A stretch of 34,623 nucleotides of DNA from Cyanobacteria bacterium QS_4_48_99 (GCA_003021505.1 PXPT01000092.1:1-34623), one strand, 5' to 3'. Shown: positions 27,293-34,623, counted from the first letter of the stretch. Made by a program: numbers and translations. The notes: generated by a model from the letters alone, not told the origin.

Positions 27293-27553
27293 ATGTCTCA
27301 GCCTTCCATTACCGTTACCGTCAAGCTTTTTGCTGCCTATCAAGAAGCCTATGGCACTGCTGAACTCAAGCGGGAATTTCCTCCACAAACTCCCGTTATC
27401 GCTGTCCTAAAGCAACTGCTTGCCGAACATCCAGAACTTGAGCAGTGGCGCGAACTTACCCGCTTTGGCATTAATCTGCAATTTGTGGAACCGGACACCC
27501 TACTGCGAGATGGTGATGAAGTCGTGCTGATTCCTCCTGTCAGTGGTGGCTAA
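27293..27553 (+). CDS. moaD: MoaD-type ubiquitin-like sulfur carrier
   Basis: This 86-aa beta-grasp protein starts ITVTVKLFAAYQEAYG, has the typical middle helix TPVIAVLKQLLAEHPELEQW and ends DEVVLIPPVSGG. The C-terminal Gly-Gly is adenylated by MoeB and made a thiocarboxylate that gives sulfur to molybdopterin in the MoaD/MoaE synthase. It matches MoaD rather than the second carrier at 30890, which ends VPAVAGG. No moaE or moeB gene is in the window. The ATG has no clear Shine-Dalgarno, and it lies just after the clpP terminator, so its promoter is not obvious. Confidence 0.88.
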   Translation: MSQPSITVTVKLFAAYQEAYGTAELKREFPPQTPVIAVLKQLLAEHPELEQWRELTRFGINLQFVEPDTLLRDGDEVVLIPPVSGG

Positions 27554-27579
27554 TCACTGATGAACAATGGCGCGGCAGT

Positions 27580-27650
27580 CCCTAATTTCAGCGAAGCGAA
27601 TTAGGGGAGGTGCCTGATAAACGCTTGGGGAAACCCGAAGCGACAGGCAC
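27580..27650. repeat. Two adjacent hairpins downstream of moaD
   Basis: First, CCCTAATT (27580-27587) with AATTAGGG (27599-27606). Second, a longer structure: GTGCCTG (27610-27616) with CAGGCAC (27644-27650), and inside it CGCTT-G-GGG (27622-27630) with CCC-G-AAGCG (27634-27642). They lie just left of the IS200/IS605 remnant. They may be a palindromic repeat or part of the IS left end. Confidence 0.6.
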
Positions 27651-27696
27651 TCAACAATAGCGCGAAAGTTTCCAGGGTTCGATATCCGGGAAACTT

Positions 27697-28105
27697 TCAA
27701 TGTGTTGGCTGGTGTTGTTCATTAATGTACTCTTTGAGTTTCTCAATGGGAGCGCCGCCGCTAGAAGCAACGTAGTAAGAGCCAGACCAAAAAGATTTTC
27801 CCCTGTAGTGTTTCGAGTATTGCCCTGGAAACCCTTTCTTAACCATTCGAGCGGTGGATGCTTTGAGGCTTCCTACTACAGCAGAAATAGAGTTTTTAGG
27901 ATGGAACTCAATTAATAGGTGTACATGATCAGCCTCACCGGAAAACTCTACTAGGTAGCAGTCCATTTTCCTACAGACTTGCCAAAACATACCTCTCAGT
28001 CGTTCCAACATTTCCGGCGTTATTGCTTTCCTTCTATAAGGAGTGACAAACAAAGGTGCAACTGCACACTAAAAACGCTATGCGAGCCTCTCCTTACGGT
28101 GGCAT
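27697..28105 (-). pseudogene. tnpA: TnpA, Y1 (HUH) transposase with N-terminal frameshifts
   Basis: The open part (118 codons) has the HUH motif in GEADHVHLLIEFHPKNS and the catalytic Tyr in KEYINEQ. The conserved N-terminus is out of frame: SVFSVQLHL is readable just upstream and needs one added base near 28050-28056 to join FVTPYRRKAI. A further slip is needed to reach a likely ATG at 28105 (MPP). The missing strand is part of the active fold, so the protein is probably inactive. Single-strand transposition would need TnpA from another copy. Confidence 0.8.
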
Positions 28106-28133
28106 AACTCCCCCCATGTGCTAGACAAGATTG

Positions 28134-29279
28134 ATGGTAACTGGAACAATCACATATAAGCTATATCCGGGTGTCCAAGCTACTGATACTCTCCATGGGG
28201 CGCGTAAGATGCACTGTGATCTCTACAATTCATCCCTACGCAACCGTGAAAATCAGTATCAACGCTGGGTTATCTCGATTAGCTATTTTGACCAGCAGAG
28301 AAGCTTGACTGAGTTAAAGAAAGAGTTACCAGAATATGCAGAGCTAGCTTGTCATAGCCTTCAAAATACTCTTCAGCGAGTAGATTTTGCCTATCAGCGA
28401 TTTTTCCAAGGATGGAGTAAATATCCTTGAAAGGGAAAAGACGTTATAGAGGGTGGACTTATCCTTGTAAATCAGGATGGAAAGTTCACACCAGGGGCGG
28501 CGTTAATGGCAAGTTAGAGTGAAAAGATCTAGGGCGTGTCTGTACGTATTCGTGGAAAAGCTAAAACGTGGGGTATTCCTAAGGGTTGCAAGATTGTTTG
28601 GGATGGTAAAGATTGGTATGCTTCGATCACTGTCGATTGTGTACCAGAGCGTCAAACCGGAAACAACGCTCTAGGACTTGATTTTGGTGGTAAAACTGCA
28701 ATTGCTACATCTAACGGCGGATTTGTGAAAGCTCCTAGGTTTCAAACTCAGGCGCAAGAGAAAGTCAATCTGCTTTCTAAAAAGTTAGGTCGGAAACAAC
28801 AACCAGTCAAAGGAAAGTCTCAAGCTTCCCGACGCTGGAAAAAATACCAAGGCAAAATCCGTAGGGTGAAGCGAATTGAGGCTAATCGTAGATGCGATTG
28901 GAGTCATCAAGTAGCAGCACAAATGGTCAGCAGTAATCGCTTGGTTGCTACGGAAAAGCTAAACCTTAAGGGCATGACTCGCAAGGGGAAGAGACAAAAG
29001 ACGGGACTCAATCGTTCTATTGTTGATGTCGCTATCGGTAAAACTAAAGATGGGATTAAGTACAAAGTTGAGGAGGCTAACGGGGTCTACTTGGAGACTC
29101 CTACCCGACAATTAAAGCCAACACCACCTTGTGCTAAACGTTGGGAGACTAAACCTAAAACTTGGTCTGATCGCGTCCACCACTGCCAAGGTTGCGGTCA
29201 TAGCGAAGACAGAGACATCAACGCTGCCCAAGCAATTTTGATTGGGGCGAGGGGCAGGAACTGTCCTCTTCAGACGTAG
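28134..29279 (+). pseudogene. tnpB: TnpB RNA-guided nuclease gene, broken
   Basis: The start is ATG 28134. There are three lesions: a frameshift just before the TGA at 28428-28430, an in-frame TGA at 28520-28522 within KLE-TGA-KDLG, and a second slip just before the GTG at 28536. The C-terminal frame (247 codons) keeps the RuvC residues: Asp in ALGLDFGGKTAIA, Glu in VATEKLNLKGM and Asp in SEDRDINAAQAI. In the zinc ribbon the first CxxC reads CAKR, where Cys is expected at the fourth place (TGT to CGT). The second pair, HHCQGCG, is intact. It is therefore damaged in several ways and is not expected to cut DNA. Confidence 0.85.
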
Positions 29280-29314
29280 AGCCGTCTAGCTCTGTTTCAT
29301 GCGGAAGTATGAAA
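29278..29314 (+). ncRNA. Two hairpins after tnpB, possible right end / guide RNA scaffold
   Basis: AGAGC-CGTCTA-GCTCT (29278-29293) and TTTCAT-GCGGAAGT-ATGAAA (29295-29314) follow the tnpB stop directly, the place of the right-end hairpins and of the omega (re) RNA in intact relatives. That it is such an RNA is an inference from position. Confidence 0.4.
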
Positions 29315-29529
29315 AAAACTAGGGGCAAAGAAGCGCAGAAACAGCCATCACAGCGAAGCGGCTAGCTGTAGTTCATTAAGGAGGATTAAGGAAGGAGGTA
29401 GAAGGGGTGGTTTAAGAAAATTCTGCCTTCTGCTTTGTTATTTAAACCCGACTAAAATAGTCGGATATGATTGCTCGGGTTGGTGGCATGTGCTACTATC
29501 GACCGCAGTTCGTAGAGAATTTACTCAAC

Positions 29530-30834
29530 ATGACCCAGGCAACTCAAGCTCAGACATCCCAAAAACCTGCCACGTTTACCAAGCTAGTTTCCAAAGAAGG
29601 CGGTACAGAATACGACCTTCTGCCTCTCCACGTTTGCGAAGAAACCTTTGCTCCGCTGGAAGTGGCTTATGACCATGACGCTATCCGTCAGCAAGTCAGT
29701 CGTGAAAGCATTGAGGCAGGACCAAACTCAATTTGGCGCTATCGTGATTTCTTGCCAGTTGCCACAAATAACCCCATTGATGTGGGGACAGGCATGACAC
29801 CATTGGTGAGATCGAAGCGCTTGGCGCAACGCCTGGGTATAAAAAATCTCTACATTAAAAATGATGGTGTCAACGTGCCCACTCTTAGCTTCAAAGACCG
29901 AGTGGTGTCAGTTGCACTGAGCCGGGCTCGGGAATTTGGCTTTTCTACGGTAGCCTGCGCTAGTACCGGGAACTTAGCTAATTCTACAGCAGCGATCGCT
30001 TCTCATGCTGGTTTGGATTGTTGCGTGTTTATTCCTGCTGACTTAGAAGCCGGAAAAGTCCTCGGGACACTAATTTACAATCCCACCCTAATGGCGGTTA
30101 AGGGCAACTACGACCAAGTTAACCGCCTCTGTAGTGAAGTGGCTAACACCCACGGCTGGGGATTTGTGAATATCAACCTCCGTCCCTACTACTCGGAAGG
30201 CTCAAAAACCCTGGGCTTTGAAGTCGCCGAACAACTCGGCTGGCAACTCCCTGACCACATTGTCTCTCCGCTGGCATCAGGTTCTCTCTACACGAAAATC
30301 TACAAAGGCTTTCAGGAATTCGTTCAAACCGGCTTGGTTGAAGATAAAAGCGTCCGCTTCAGTGGTGCACAAGCAGAAGGTTGTTCTCCCATTGCTCAAG
30401 CTTTCAAAGAGGGGCGCGATTTCGTGACCCCAGCAAAGCCCAACACGATTGCCAAATCCATTGCCATTGGTAATCCCGCAGATGGTGCTTATGCGCTTGA
30501 TACTGCTAGAAACACAGGCGGCACGATTGAATCTGTCACCGATGCCGAAATTATTGAAGGTATGAAGCTGCTGGCAGAAACCGAGGGCATCTTCACCGAA
30601 ACAGCAGGCGGAACCACCATTGCCGTGTTGAAGAAACTCGCAGAAGCCGGAAAAATAGATCCTGATGAAAGCACCGTTGCTTACATCACTGGCAACGGAC
30701 TGAAAACGTCTGAATCTGTACAAGGTTACATCGGCGAACCACTAAAAATTAACGCCAATCTCGATAGTTTTGAGCAAGCCTTGGAGCGCTCTCGCACTCT
30801 GGATCGCCTTGATTGGCAGCAAGTGCTTGTATAG
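29530..30834 (+). CDS. thrC: Threonine synthase
   Basis: The start is put at ATG 29530 (434 aa). The frame is open from 29467, but those residues do not look like the family. The protein is a fold-type II PLP enzyme: the Schiff-base Lys is in VPTLSFKDRVVSVAL, the phosphate-binding loop is CASTGNLANSTAA, and FVNINLRPYYSEGSKTLGFE and HIVSPLASGSLYTKI are family blocks. The usual reaction is O-phosphohomoserine to threonine. An Ubl sulfur carrier of the CysO kind follows 55 bp downstream, so a beta- or gamma-replacement role using a protein thiocarboxylate should be considered as an alternative. Length is normal. Confidence 0.92.
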   Translation: MTQATQAQTSQKPATFTKLVSKEGGTEYDLLPLHVCEETFAPLEVAYDHDAIRQQVSRESIEAGPNSIWRYRDFLPVATNNPIDVGTGMTPLVRSKRLAQRLGIKNLYIKNDGVNVPTLSFKDRVVSVALSRAREFGFSTVACASTGNLANSTAAIASHAGLDCCVFIPADLEAGKVLGTLIYNPTLMAVKGNYDQVNRLCSEVANTHGWGFVNINLRPYYSEGSKTLGFEVAEQLGWQLPDHIVSPLASGSLYTKIYKGFQEFVQTGLVEDKSVRFSGAQAEGCSPIAQAFKEGRDFVTPAKPNTIAKSIAIGNPADGAYALDTARNTGGTIESVTDAEIIEGMKLLAETEGIFTETAGGTTIAVLKKLAEAGKIDPDESTVAYITGNGLKTSESVQGYIGEPLKINANLDSFEQALERSRTLDRLDWQQVLV

Positions 30835-30889
30835 TAGTCATTAAAGGACTACTGGCTACCGACTAATGACCAATCACCCATGAGTAACT

Positions 30890-31165
30890 ATGGCTGTTAA
30901 AGTTCTAATTCCCACAGTTCTGCAAAAATACACGGATAATCAATCCGTCCTAGAAAGTAGTGGTAGTAATATTAACGAGCTACTCGATTCCATAGAAAAA
31001 AGCTGCCCTGGAGTCAAAGGACGCTTACGGGACGAAGAGGGAAAGCCGCGTCGATTTTTGAATCTCTATGTCAACAACGAGGACATTCGCTTTTTAGAAG
31101 GAGCGCAAACCTCACTTCAAGATGGGGATGAGGTTAGTATTGTGCCAGCGGTTGCTGGTGGCTAG
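30890..31165 (+). CDS. CysO-like ubiquitin-fold sulfur carrier (MoaD/ThiS family)
   Basis: The product is 91 aa. The start [20 protein letters not shown], the middle [17 protein letters not shown] and the end [14 protein letters not shown] match mycobacterial CysO more closely than MoaD or ThiS. In CysO the C-terminal Gly is made a thiocarboxylate and gives sulfur to O-phosphoserine bound by CysM. A Mec-type protease then frees cysteine. No cysM or mec gene is adjacent here. Its only partner in the window is thrC, 55 bp upstream on the same strand. It may therefore serve thrC, or act in trans. The second carrier of this window (27293) is of the MoaD type. Confidence 0.8.
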   Translation: MAVKVLIPTVLQKYTDNQSVLESSGSNINELLDSIEKSCPGVKGRLRDEEGKPRRFLNLYVNNEDIRFLEGAQTSLQDGDEVSIVPAVAGG

Positions 31166-31180
31166 TCTCCTTCGGGGACA

Positions 31181-31266
31181 GTCATTAGTCCACGCGTCAT
31201 GAGTCCTTAGTGGCTAACGCATACCAAATTTTACTAATGACTAATGACCAATGACCGATGACTAAG
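31181..31266. repeat. Inverted pair of TAATGAC-type tandem repeats
   Basis: GTCATTAGT (31181-31189) and ACTAATGAC (31233-31241) are exact inverted copies. The right side continues as a tandem of TAATGAC / CAATGAC / CGATGAC units to 31266. It lies between the sulfur carrier and the DUF2996 gene. Related units are at 30861-30879, 34158-34227 and 18346-18359. Confidence 0.85.
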
Positions 31267-31324
31267 GTTATTTGCTTAAATATAGATAACGGGCAAATTA
31301 ATCCACCACCGGCGATCGCATACC

Positions 31325-31900
31325 ATGGCAGAAGAAACCAACTCTAAATCAGAGCAACAGCAGAAAGCAGCGGAAAAATCGGAAGCTTCGTCTGCTGAAG
31401 AGACTACTAAAAACAAGGCAGGCAAATCAGAAAACAAAGAAAAGTCTGCTCAGGGAGACAAAGCCAAATCCGGCGCTGGGAAATCCCAGTCTGGAAAATC
31501 GAAAAAAGAGAAAGAACCAGCAGTCGAAGACAAGCCCTTTACCGAATTTATTCCACAGGACTTTATCCCCTCTCTGAAAGAGGCTTTGGCTAAACAGGGC
31601 ATCGAAGACATTGACCTAACTTTTACCCAAGATTCACCCCAGGTTCCTGTCCCTGGCTTGGGCGAAGATACTCAGTACTGGCAAGTAGTCGGTAGCTGGA
31701 AAAATGAAAGGCGCTGGTTCAACCTCTATTTCCTAGATGAAGATATCAAAGGAAAAAAAGCCTTTTCTTGGGCAACTAATGGCGCTCAACCCAGCACACT
31801 TGAACCTTTCATGAGTGATGAGCGCAAGGTGTCGCTAGATTTGTTAGTAATGTACACCATGCAACGCTTGAATGCGGAAAAGTGGTTGGGAGGAAACTAG
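31325..31900 (+). CDS. DUF2996 family protein
   Basis: The product is 191 aa from ATG 31325. The first 75 residues are a Lys/Glu/Ser/Gln-rich disordered tail. Residues 75-190 hold the conserved part: PFTEFIPQDFIPSLKEALAK, YWQVVGSWKNERRWFNLYFL and LDLLVMYTMQRLNAEKWLGG. This matches the cyanobacterial DUF2996 family, which has no known function. It has no membrane segment. It converges on the DUF3082 gene with 13 bp between stops. Confidence 0.82.
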   Translation: MAEETNSKSEQQQKAAEKSEASSAEETTKNKAGKSENKEKSAQGDKAKSGAGKSQSGKSKKEKEPAVEDKPFTEFIPQDFIPSLKEALAKQGIEDIDLTFTQDSPQVPVPGLGEDTQYWQVVGSWKNERRWFNLYFLDEDIKGKKAFSWATNGAQPSTLEPFMSDERKVSLDLLVMYTMQRLNAEKWLGGN

Positions 31901-31913
31901 CCGCAAGCGAAGT

Positions 31914-32249
31914 CTATTCGGAACTAGATCCCTGCCGGCGTTGCACTAAAACTTGGATCGCCAGTGCAACTAAACCAACCGCAACCAGCCCAAAAACGCC
32001 AGTTATTAAGGCGCTAACGCCCATAAAAAGGGTGCGAACGGCAACAGAAATGCTGACAGCAGTGGGATTGTTTGAAGGAATGGGATTGTCGGCAAAGCTT
32101 TCGATAATGGAAGTGGTGAGAAGATAAAGCGGGAACGCGATTCCTCCCGAAATTAGGGCACCCAGCAGACAATTCCAGGGGGTTACAGGCTTCGTGCTTG
32201 TCTTTGCCGATTGATTCTCAGATGGGAAGGCAGTAGTCTGCTTACTCAT
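31914..32249 (-). CDS. DUF3082 family membrane protein
   Basis: The product is 111 aa from ATG 32249. A polar N-terminus (about 22 residues) is followed by a first helix (CLLGALISGGIAFPLYLLTT), a short loop with ADNPIPSNNPTA, and a second hydrophobic block (MGVSALITGVFGLVAVGLVA) that could cross the membrane once or twice. The C-terminus is basic. It matches the cyanobacterial DUF3082 family, function unknown. It is downstream of ispE on the same strand, 110 bp apart. Confidence 0.8.
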   Translation of the reverse strand: MSKQTTAFPSENQSAKTSTKPVTPWNCLLGALISGGIAFPLYLLTTSIIESFADNPIPSNNPTAVSISVAVRTLFMGVSALITGVFGLVAVGLVALAIQVLVQRRQGSSSE

Positions 32250-32359
32250 GATGAGTTGGAAGAAAAGAGTGAATGGTGGAGACAGAAAAAGACGCGGTTA
32301 CGCGGGGACGCGGGGATAGTTGCTGAACAATAAACAAAAGAGATATTATACCATTCCTG

Positions 32360-33304
32360 TTAAGCCAGCACTTGGATGCCAGCACTCGAAAACTGGGCAA
32401 TCCAGAAGTATAAATCTGGGTCATTCATCTCTGCTTTCACGTCTTGTTTAATTTGCTGTGCCTGAAGTTGTGAGTCACAGAGGGCAAATACTGTGGAACC
32501 ACTCCCAGACATCATTGTGCCCAATATGCCCTCACGCTGAAAAGCTTTTCGCAGTTGGGCAACTTCAGGCAATGCAGGTAAAACTACTTTCTGTAAATCA
32601 TTGTGCAGCAGTTGACCAATTTGTATTCCATTTTCTTGGGTAATTGCCTTTACCAGTGGTTCAGAGTGTATCTGAGCAGTGCCAGATTGCCCATTCTCAG
32701 CCTTAGAAATAGACTCGCTGCCGAACTGCTGCCGATAGGTTTGGTATGCCCAAGCTGTGGAAATCTCTAGGTGGCGGTGCTTGGCTAGCACAACGGCAAG
32801 ATTATCTAAACCATTAAGAAAATCCAACTGTTCCCCTCGCCCAGTCGCAATCGCGGTTCCACCCGTAACGCAAAAGGGAACATCGGAACCAAGCTTCGTT
32901 GCCAGAGTTTGTAATTCCGGCAGGGTTAACCCCAACTGCCACATCTTGCTCATTCCCACCAAAACCGCAGCTGCATCAGTCGACCCTCCGGCTAGCCCTG
33001 CTGCGACGGGAATTTGTTTATCAATCGTAATTTCAACTCCCCCGTACTGAGCGAAGGCATCTGGGAATTGCTTTACCATCAATTGAGCAGCTTTATAGGC
33101 AAGATTGTGTTGGGCAGGAGGGAGTTGGGGGTGATCGCAGTGGATGCGAATGGCATCTGTGCAGTTAGCGAGTAAATTGATGCGATCACAGAGGCTAATG
33201 GTTTGTAAAATCATCACTAGTTCGTGATAACCATCGGGGCGATCGCCAACAATTTCGAGGTATAGATTAATTTTAGCTGGCGCAAGTAGAGAATAGGAGC
33301 GCAT
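32360..33304 (-). CDS. ispE: 4-diphosphocytidyl-2-C-methyl-D-erythritol kinase
   Basis: The product is 314 aa. It phosphorylates CDP-methylerythritol with ATP in the MEP route to isoprenoids (carotenoids, the chlorophyll tail, quinones). GHMP-kinase motifs are present: the catalytic start LLAPAKINLYLEIVGDRPDG, the ATP-binding loop IPVAAGLAGGSTDAAAVLVG, the Asp/Pro segment LGSDVPFCVTGGTAIATGRG and the C-terminal MMSGSGSTVFALC. ATG 33304 is the start (MRSYSLLAPAKINL), although no Shine-Dalgarno is clear. It begins 13 bp after the rsmA stop, the conserved rsmA-ispE operon order. Confidence 0.95.
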   Translation of the reverse strand: MRSYSLLAPAKINLYLEIVGDRPDGYHELVMILQTISLCDRINLLANCTDAIRIHCDHPQLPPAQHNLAYKAAQLMVKQFPDAFAQYGGVEITIDKQIPVAAGLAGGSTDAAAVLVGMSKMWQLGLTLPELQTLATKLGSDVPFCVTGGTAIATGRGEQLDFLNGLDNLAVVLAKHRHLEISTAWAYQTYRQQFGSESISKAENGQSGTAQIHSEPLVKAITQENGIQIGQLLHNDLQKVVLPALPEVAQLRKAFQREGILGTMMSGSGSTVFALCDSQLQAQQIKQDVKAEMNDPDLYFWIAQFSSAGIQVLA

Positions 33305-33317
33305 TAGGAATTATAAA

Positions 33318-34130
33318 TTAAGCTAACTTATTACTGAGAGCCACCCAATCTCGTACATTCAAATCCTCGGCACGGGCTTGGGGATTAATTTCTAATTGTT
33401 CCAGGAATTGTGTAATTTGGTTACTCTCGATCACCCCTTTTAAATTATTTCGTAACATTTTACGCTTATTAGAAAAGCCCATTTTCACGATACTCTCTAA
33501 AAGCTTGGGATCTTCAGCAGCCAGTTCAAAAGCTCGCGGACGCAAGCGCACGATGGCTGAGTCTACTTTCGGAGGAGGGAAGAAGGCTTTAGCAGGTACG
33601 GCAGAGATAAACTCACATTCGGCCAAATATTGTACCCGCACAGACAGTGCTCCAAAGGTTTTTGACCCAGGCGGAGTACACAAACGCTCAGCAATTTCCT
33701 TTTGCACTAACAGCACAATCAACTCATACGCTGCCGCTGGCTGGGCAATTGTTCCCAAAATTTTTTCCAGAATGGGACCTGTGATGTTATAAGGAATATT
33801 AGCAATAACTTTGTTGGGATTTTGGAAGCGAGTTTCGGAGGCAGCAAGTTGAGTATTTAAATCGAGGGAAAGAATGTCATTTTGCAGGAGTAAGCAATTA
33901 TCTTCCCTTGCTATTCTTTGGGCGAGGTTTTGGCACAAATCCCGGTCAATTTCAACAGCAACAACAGCTTCAGATTCCCATAAAAGACGGCTAGTAAGGA
34001 CACCTGTACCAGAACCAATTTCTAGGATGCGATCGCGCTTGTGCAATGCTGCTGCTGTAACAATCTTATTAAGTACCTTCTCACTGCGTAGCCAGTGTTG
34101 AGCAAACTGTTTGTGAGGTAGAGGAGTCAT
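33318..34130 (-). CDS. rsmA: 16S rRNA dimethyladenosine transferase
   Basis: The start is ATG 34130 (MTPLPHKQFAQHWLRSEKVL, 270 aa), because GGAG lies 9 nt upstream. ATGs at 34154 and 34166 are in frame, but the latter falls in a tandem repeat. It dimethylates two adjacent adenines of the 3' end hairpin of 16S rRNA (A1518/A1519 in E. coli). SAM-binding motifs are ILEIGSGTGVLTSRLL and VVAVEIDRDL. The catalytic motif is VIANIPYNITGPILEK. KAFFPPPKVDSAIVRLRPR is the family block before the C-terminal helical domain. ispE follows 13 bp downstream. Confidence 0.95.
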   Translation of the reverse strand: MTPLPHKQFAQHWLRSEKVLNKIVTAAALHKRDRILEIGSGTGVLTSRLLWESEAVVAVEIDRDLCQNLAQRIAREDNCLLLQNDILSLDLNTQLAASETRFQNPNKVIANIPYNITGPILEKILGTIAQPAAAYELIVLLVQKEIAERLCTPPGSKTFGALSVRVQYLAECEFISAVPAKAFFPPPKVDSAIVRLRPRAFELAAEDPKLLESIVKMGFSNKRKMLRNNLKGVIESNQITQFLEQLEINPQARAEDLNVRDWVALSNKLA

Positions 34131-34157
34131 GTCGCTTTGCTCCAATTCACGCATGTT

Positions 34158-34227
34158 ATTAGTCATTAGTCATTAGTACTAACGTTTATATAACTTTACT
34201 GATGACTACGGACTGTGGACTAATGAC
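34158..34227. repeat. Inverted pair of TAATGAC repeats at the rsmA 5' end
   Basis: Tandem ATTAGTC units (34158-34177) and the inverted ACTAATGAC (34219-34227) face each other across about 40 bp, the same layout as at 31181-31266. They overlap the upstream in-frame ATG of rsmA. Confidence 0.8.
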
Positions 34228-34292
34228 TAACTAATTTTTGATTATTTGTCTCCGTGTCTGTCCTAACTATGGTTGTTTAACCGGACTTAATA

Positions 34293-34528
34293 CTACAGTG
34301 CTTGCTTTTCCAGAAGTGAGGTTAGGGTATCTGCTGGAACGGGAGCGCCATAATAATAGCCTTGTGCTTTTAAGCAGCCGTTTGCCCTAAGATATTCCAT
34401 TTGTTATCGCGTTTCTACACCTTCAGCAATCACGCCCAAGCGGAGATTTTGAGCTAGAGAAATAATCGCAGTCGTAATCACTGCATCCTCTAAGTTACCA
34501 CCAAATCGCTTACAAAAGAACGATCAAT
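34293..34528 (-). pseudogene. C-terminal relic of an EAL-domain c-di-GMP phosphodiesterase
   Basis: IDRSFVSDL is readable at 34528-34502, loses one base, then continues NLEDAVITTAIISLAQNLRL, GVIAEGVETR, a TAA in place of the expected Glu codon, and QMEYLRANGCLKAQGYYYG to a TAG at 34293. These are the last blocks of an EAL domain, including the EGVET motif. The rest of the gene is absent, as an IS-like end begins at 34529. With one frameshift, one stop and a truncation it cannot work. Confidence 0.82.
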
Positions 34529-34623
34529 AGACCTCTTGCACGAACAAAGAAAGAAGTGAGACAACTAGGTGAAGCAAGAAAAACCCCACTTATGACTGAC
34601 GAAGAGATTAAACAGCTCCAAGC
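34529..34623 (+). mobile_element. Possible left end of an insertion sequence (partial)
   Basis: AGACCTCTTGCACGAA begins exactly where the EAL homology stops, and AGACCTCTTGCA is like the terminal repeat of a common cyanobacterial IS5-group element. The frame CTTGCACGA... is open to the edge with KTPLMTDEEIKQLQ, possibly the start of a transposase (ATG near 34592). Too little is present to name the family. Confidence 0.4.

Larger units (their letters stand above)
27664..29314. mobile_element. Decayed IS200/IS605 element with divergent tnpA and tnpB
   Basis: A Y1 transposase (minus) and TnpB (plus) point away from each other, as in IS605/IS608. A perfect 10-bp hairpin (GAAAGTTTCC with GGAAACTTTC, 27664-27698) overlaps the tnpA stop and marks the left side. 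Two small hairpins after tnpB mark the right side. Both genes carry frameshifts, so the copy is dead. It separates moaD from thrC. Exact cleavage sites were not determined. Confidence 0.75.

Overview
The window is cyanobacterial chromosome. The evidence is a photosystem II PsbO gene, the N-terminal half of a split DnaE that ends in an N-intein, a clpR-clpP pair, a SigF-type sigma factor, a canonical 112-residue PII protein, many HIP1 octamers (GCGATCGC) and several families of short intergenic tandem repeats. The genus cannot be fixed from this sequence alone.

Layout, left to right. The left edge (1-90) is the tail of a probable transposase, followed by a small membrane-protein gene with a stop at codon 7. 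At 1.0-2.3 kb are a TPR protein and a DUF3153-type lipoprotein, then a decayed Uma2 gene. At 3.3-9.8 kb a run of minus-strand genes encodes a GT2-GtrA glycosyltransferase, a class I aminotransferase, a small conserved protein, a Pro-rich lipoprotein, SigF and PsbO. At 10.2-14.9 kb lie a phosphohexomutase, RdgB, PII (glnB), an intact Uma2 protein and ilvC, separated by heptamer and octamer repeats. At 15.0-17.7 kb is dnaE-N with its split intein. At 17.8-23.6 kb is an accessory region: a decayed hicBA toxin-antitoxin module, three tandem DUF2254 paralogues of which only the middle one is intact, an AI-2E-type permease, a DUF3611 protein and a MITE-like element. At 24.0-27.6 kb are nnr, clpR, clpP and moaD. 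A decayed IS200/IS605 element (27.66-29.31 kb) follows, then thrC with a CysO-like sulfur carrier, DUF2996, DUF3082, ispE and rsmA. The right edge holds a decayed EAL gene cut by what looks like an IS end.

Housekeeping genes are intact, while accessory genes carry many separate lesions. Indels and stops are confined to Uma2, HicAB, DUF2254 copies 1 and 3, TnpA, TnpB, EAL and the small membrane protein. This argues for real decay rather than a uniformly poor sequence.

The most interesting points are: the thrC gene followed by a CysO-like (-VAGG) protein, which raises the question of a protein-thiocarboxylate sulfur route; the DUF2254 tandem array behind the permease, including a 90-bp in-frame, palindrome-bounded insertion; the HicA relic whose toxin core has been deleted in frame; and a composite repeat shared by several intergenic sites. 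Both window edges lie in transposase-like sequence, so the window may be a contig broken at IS copies.
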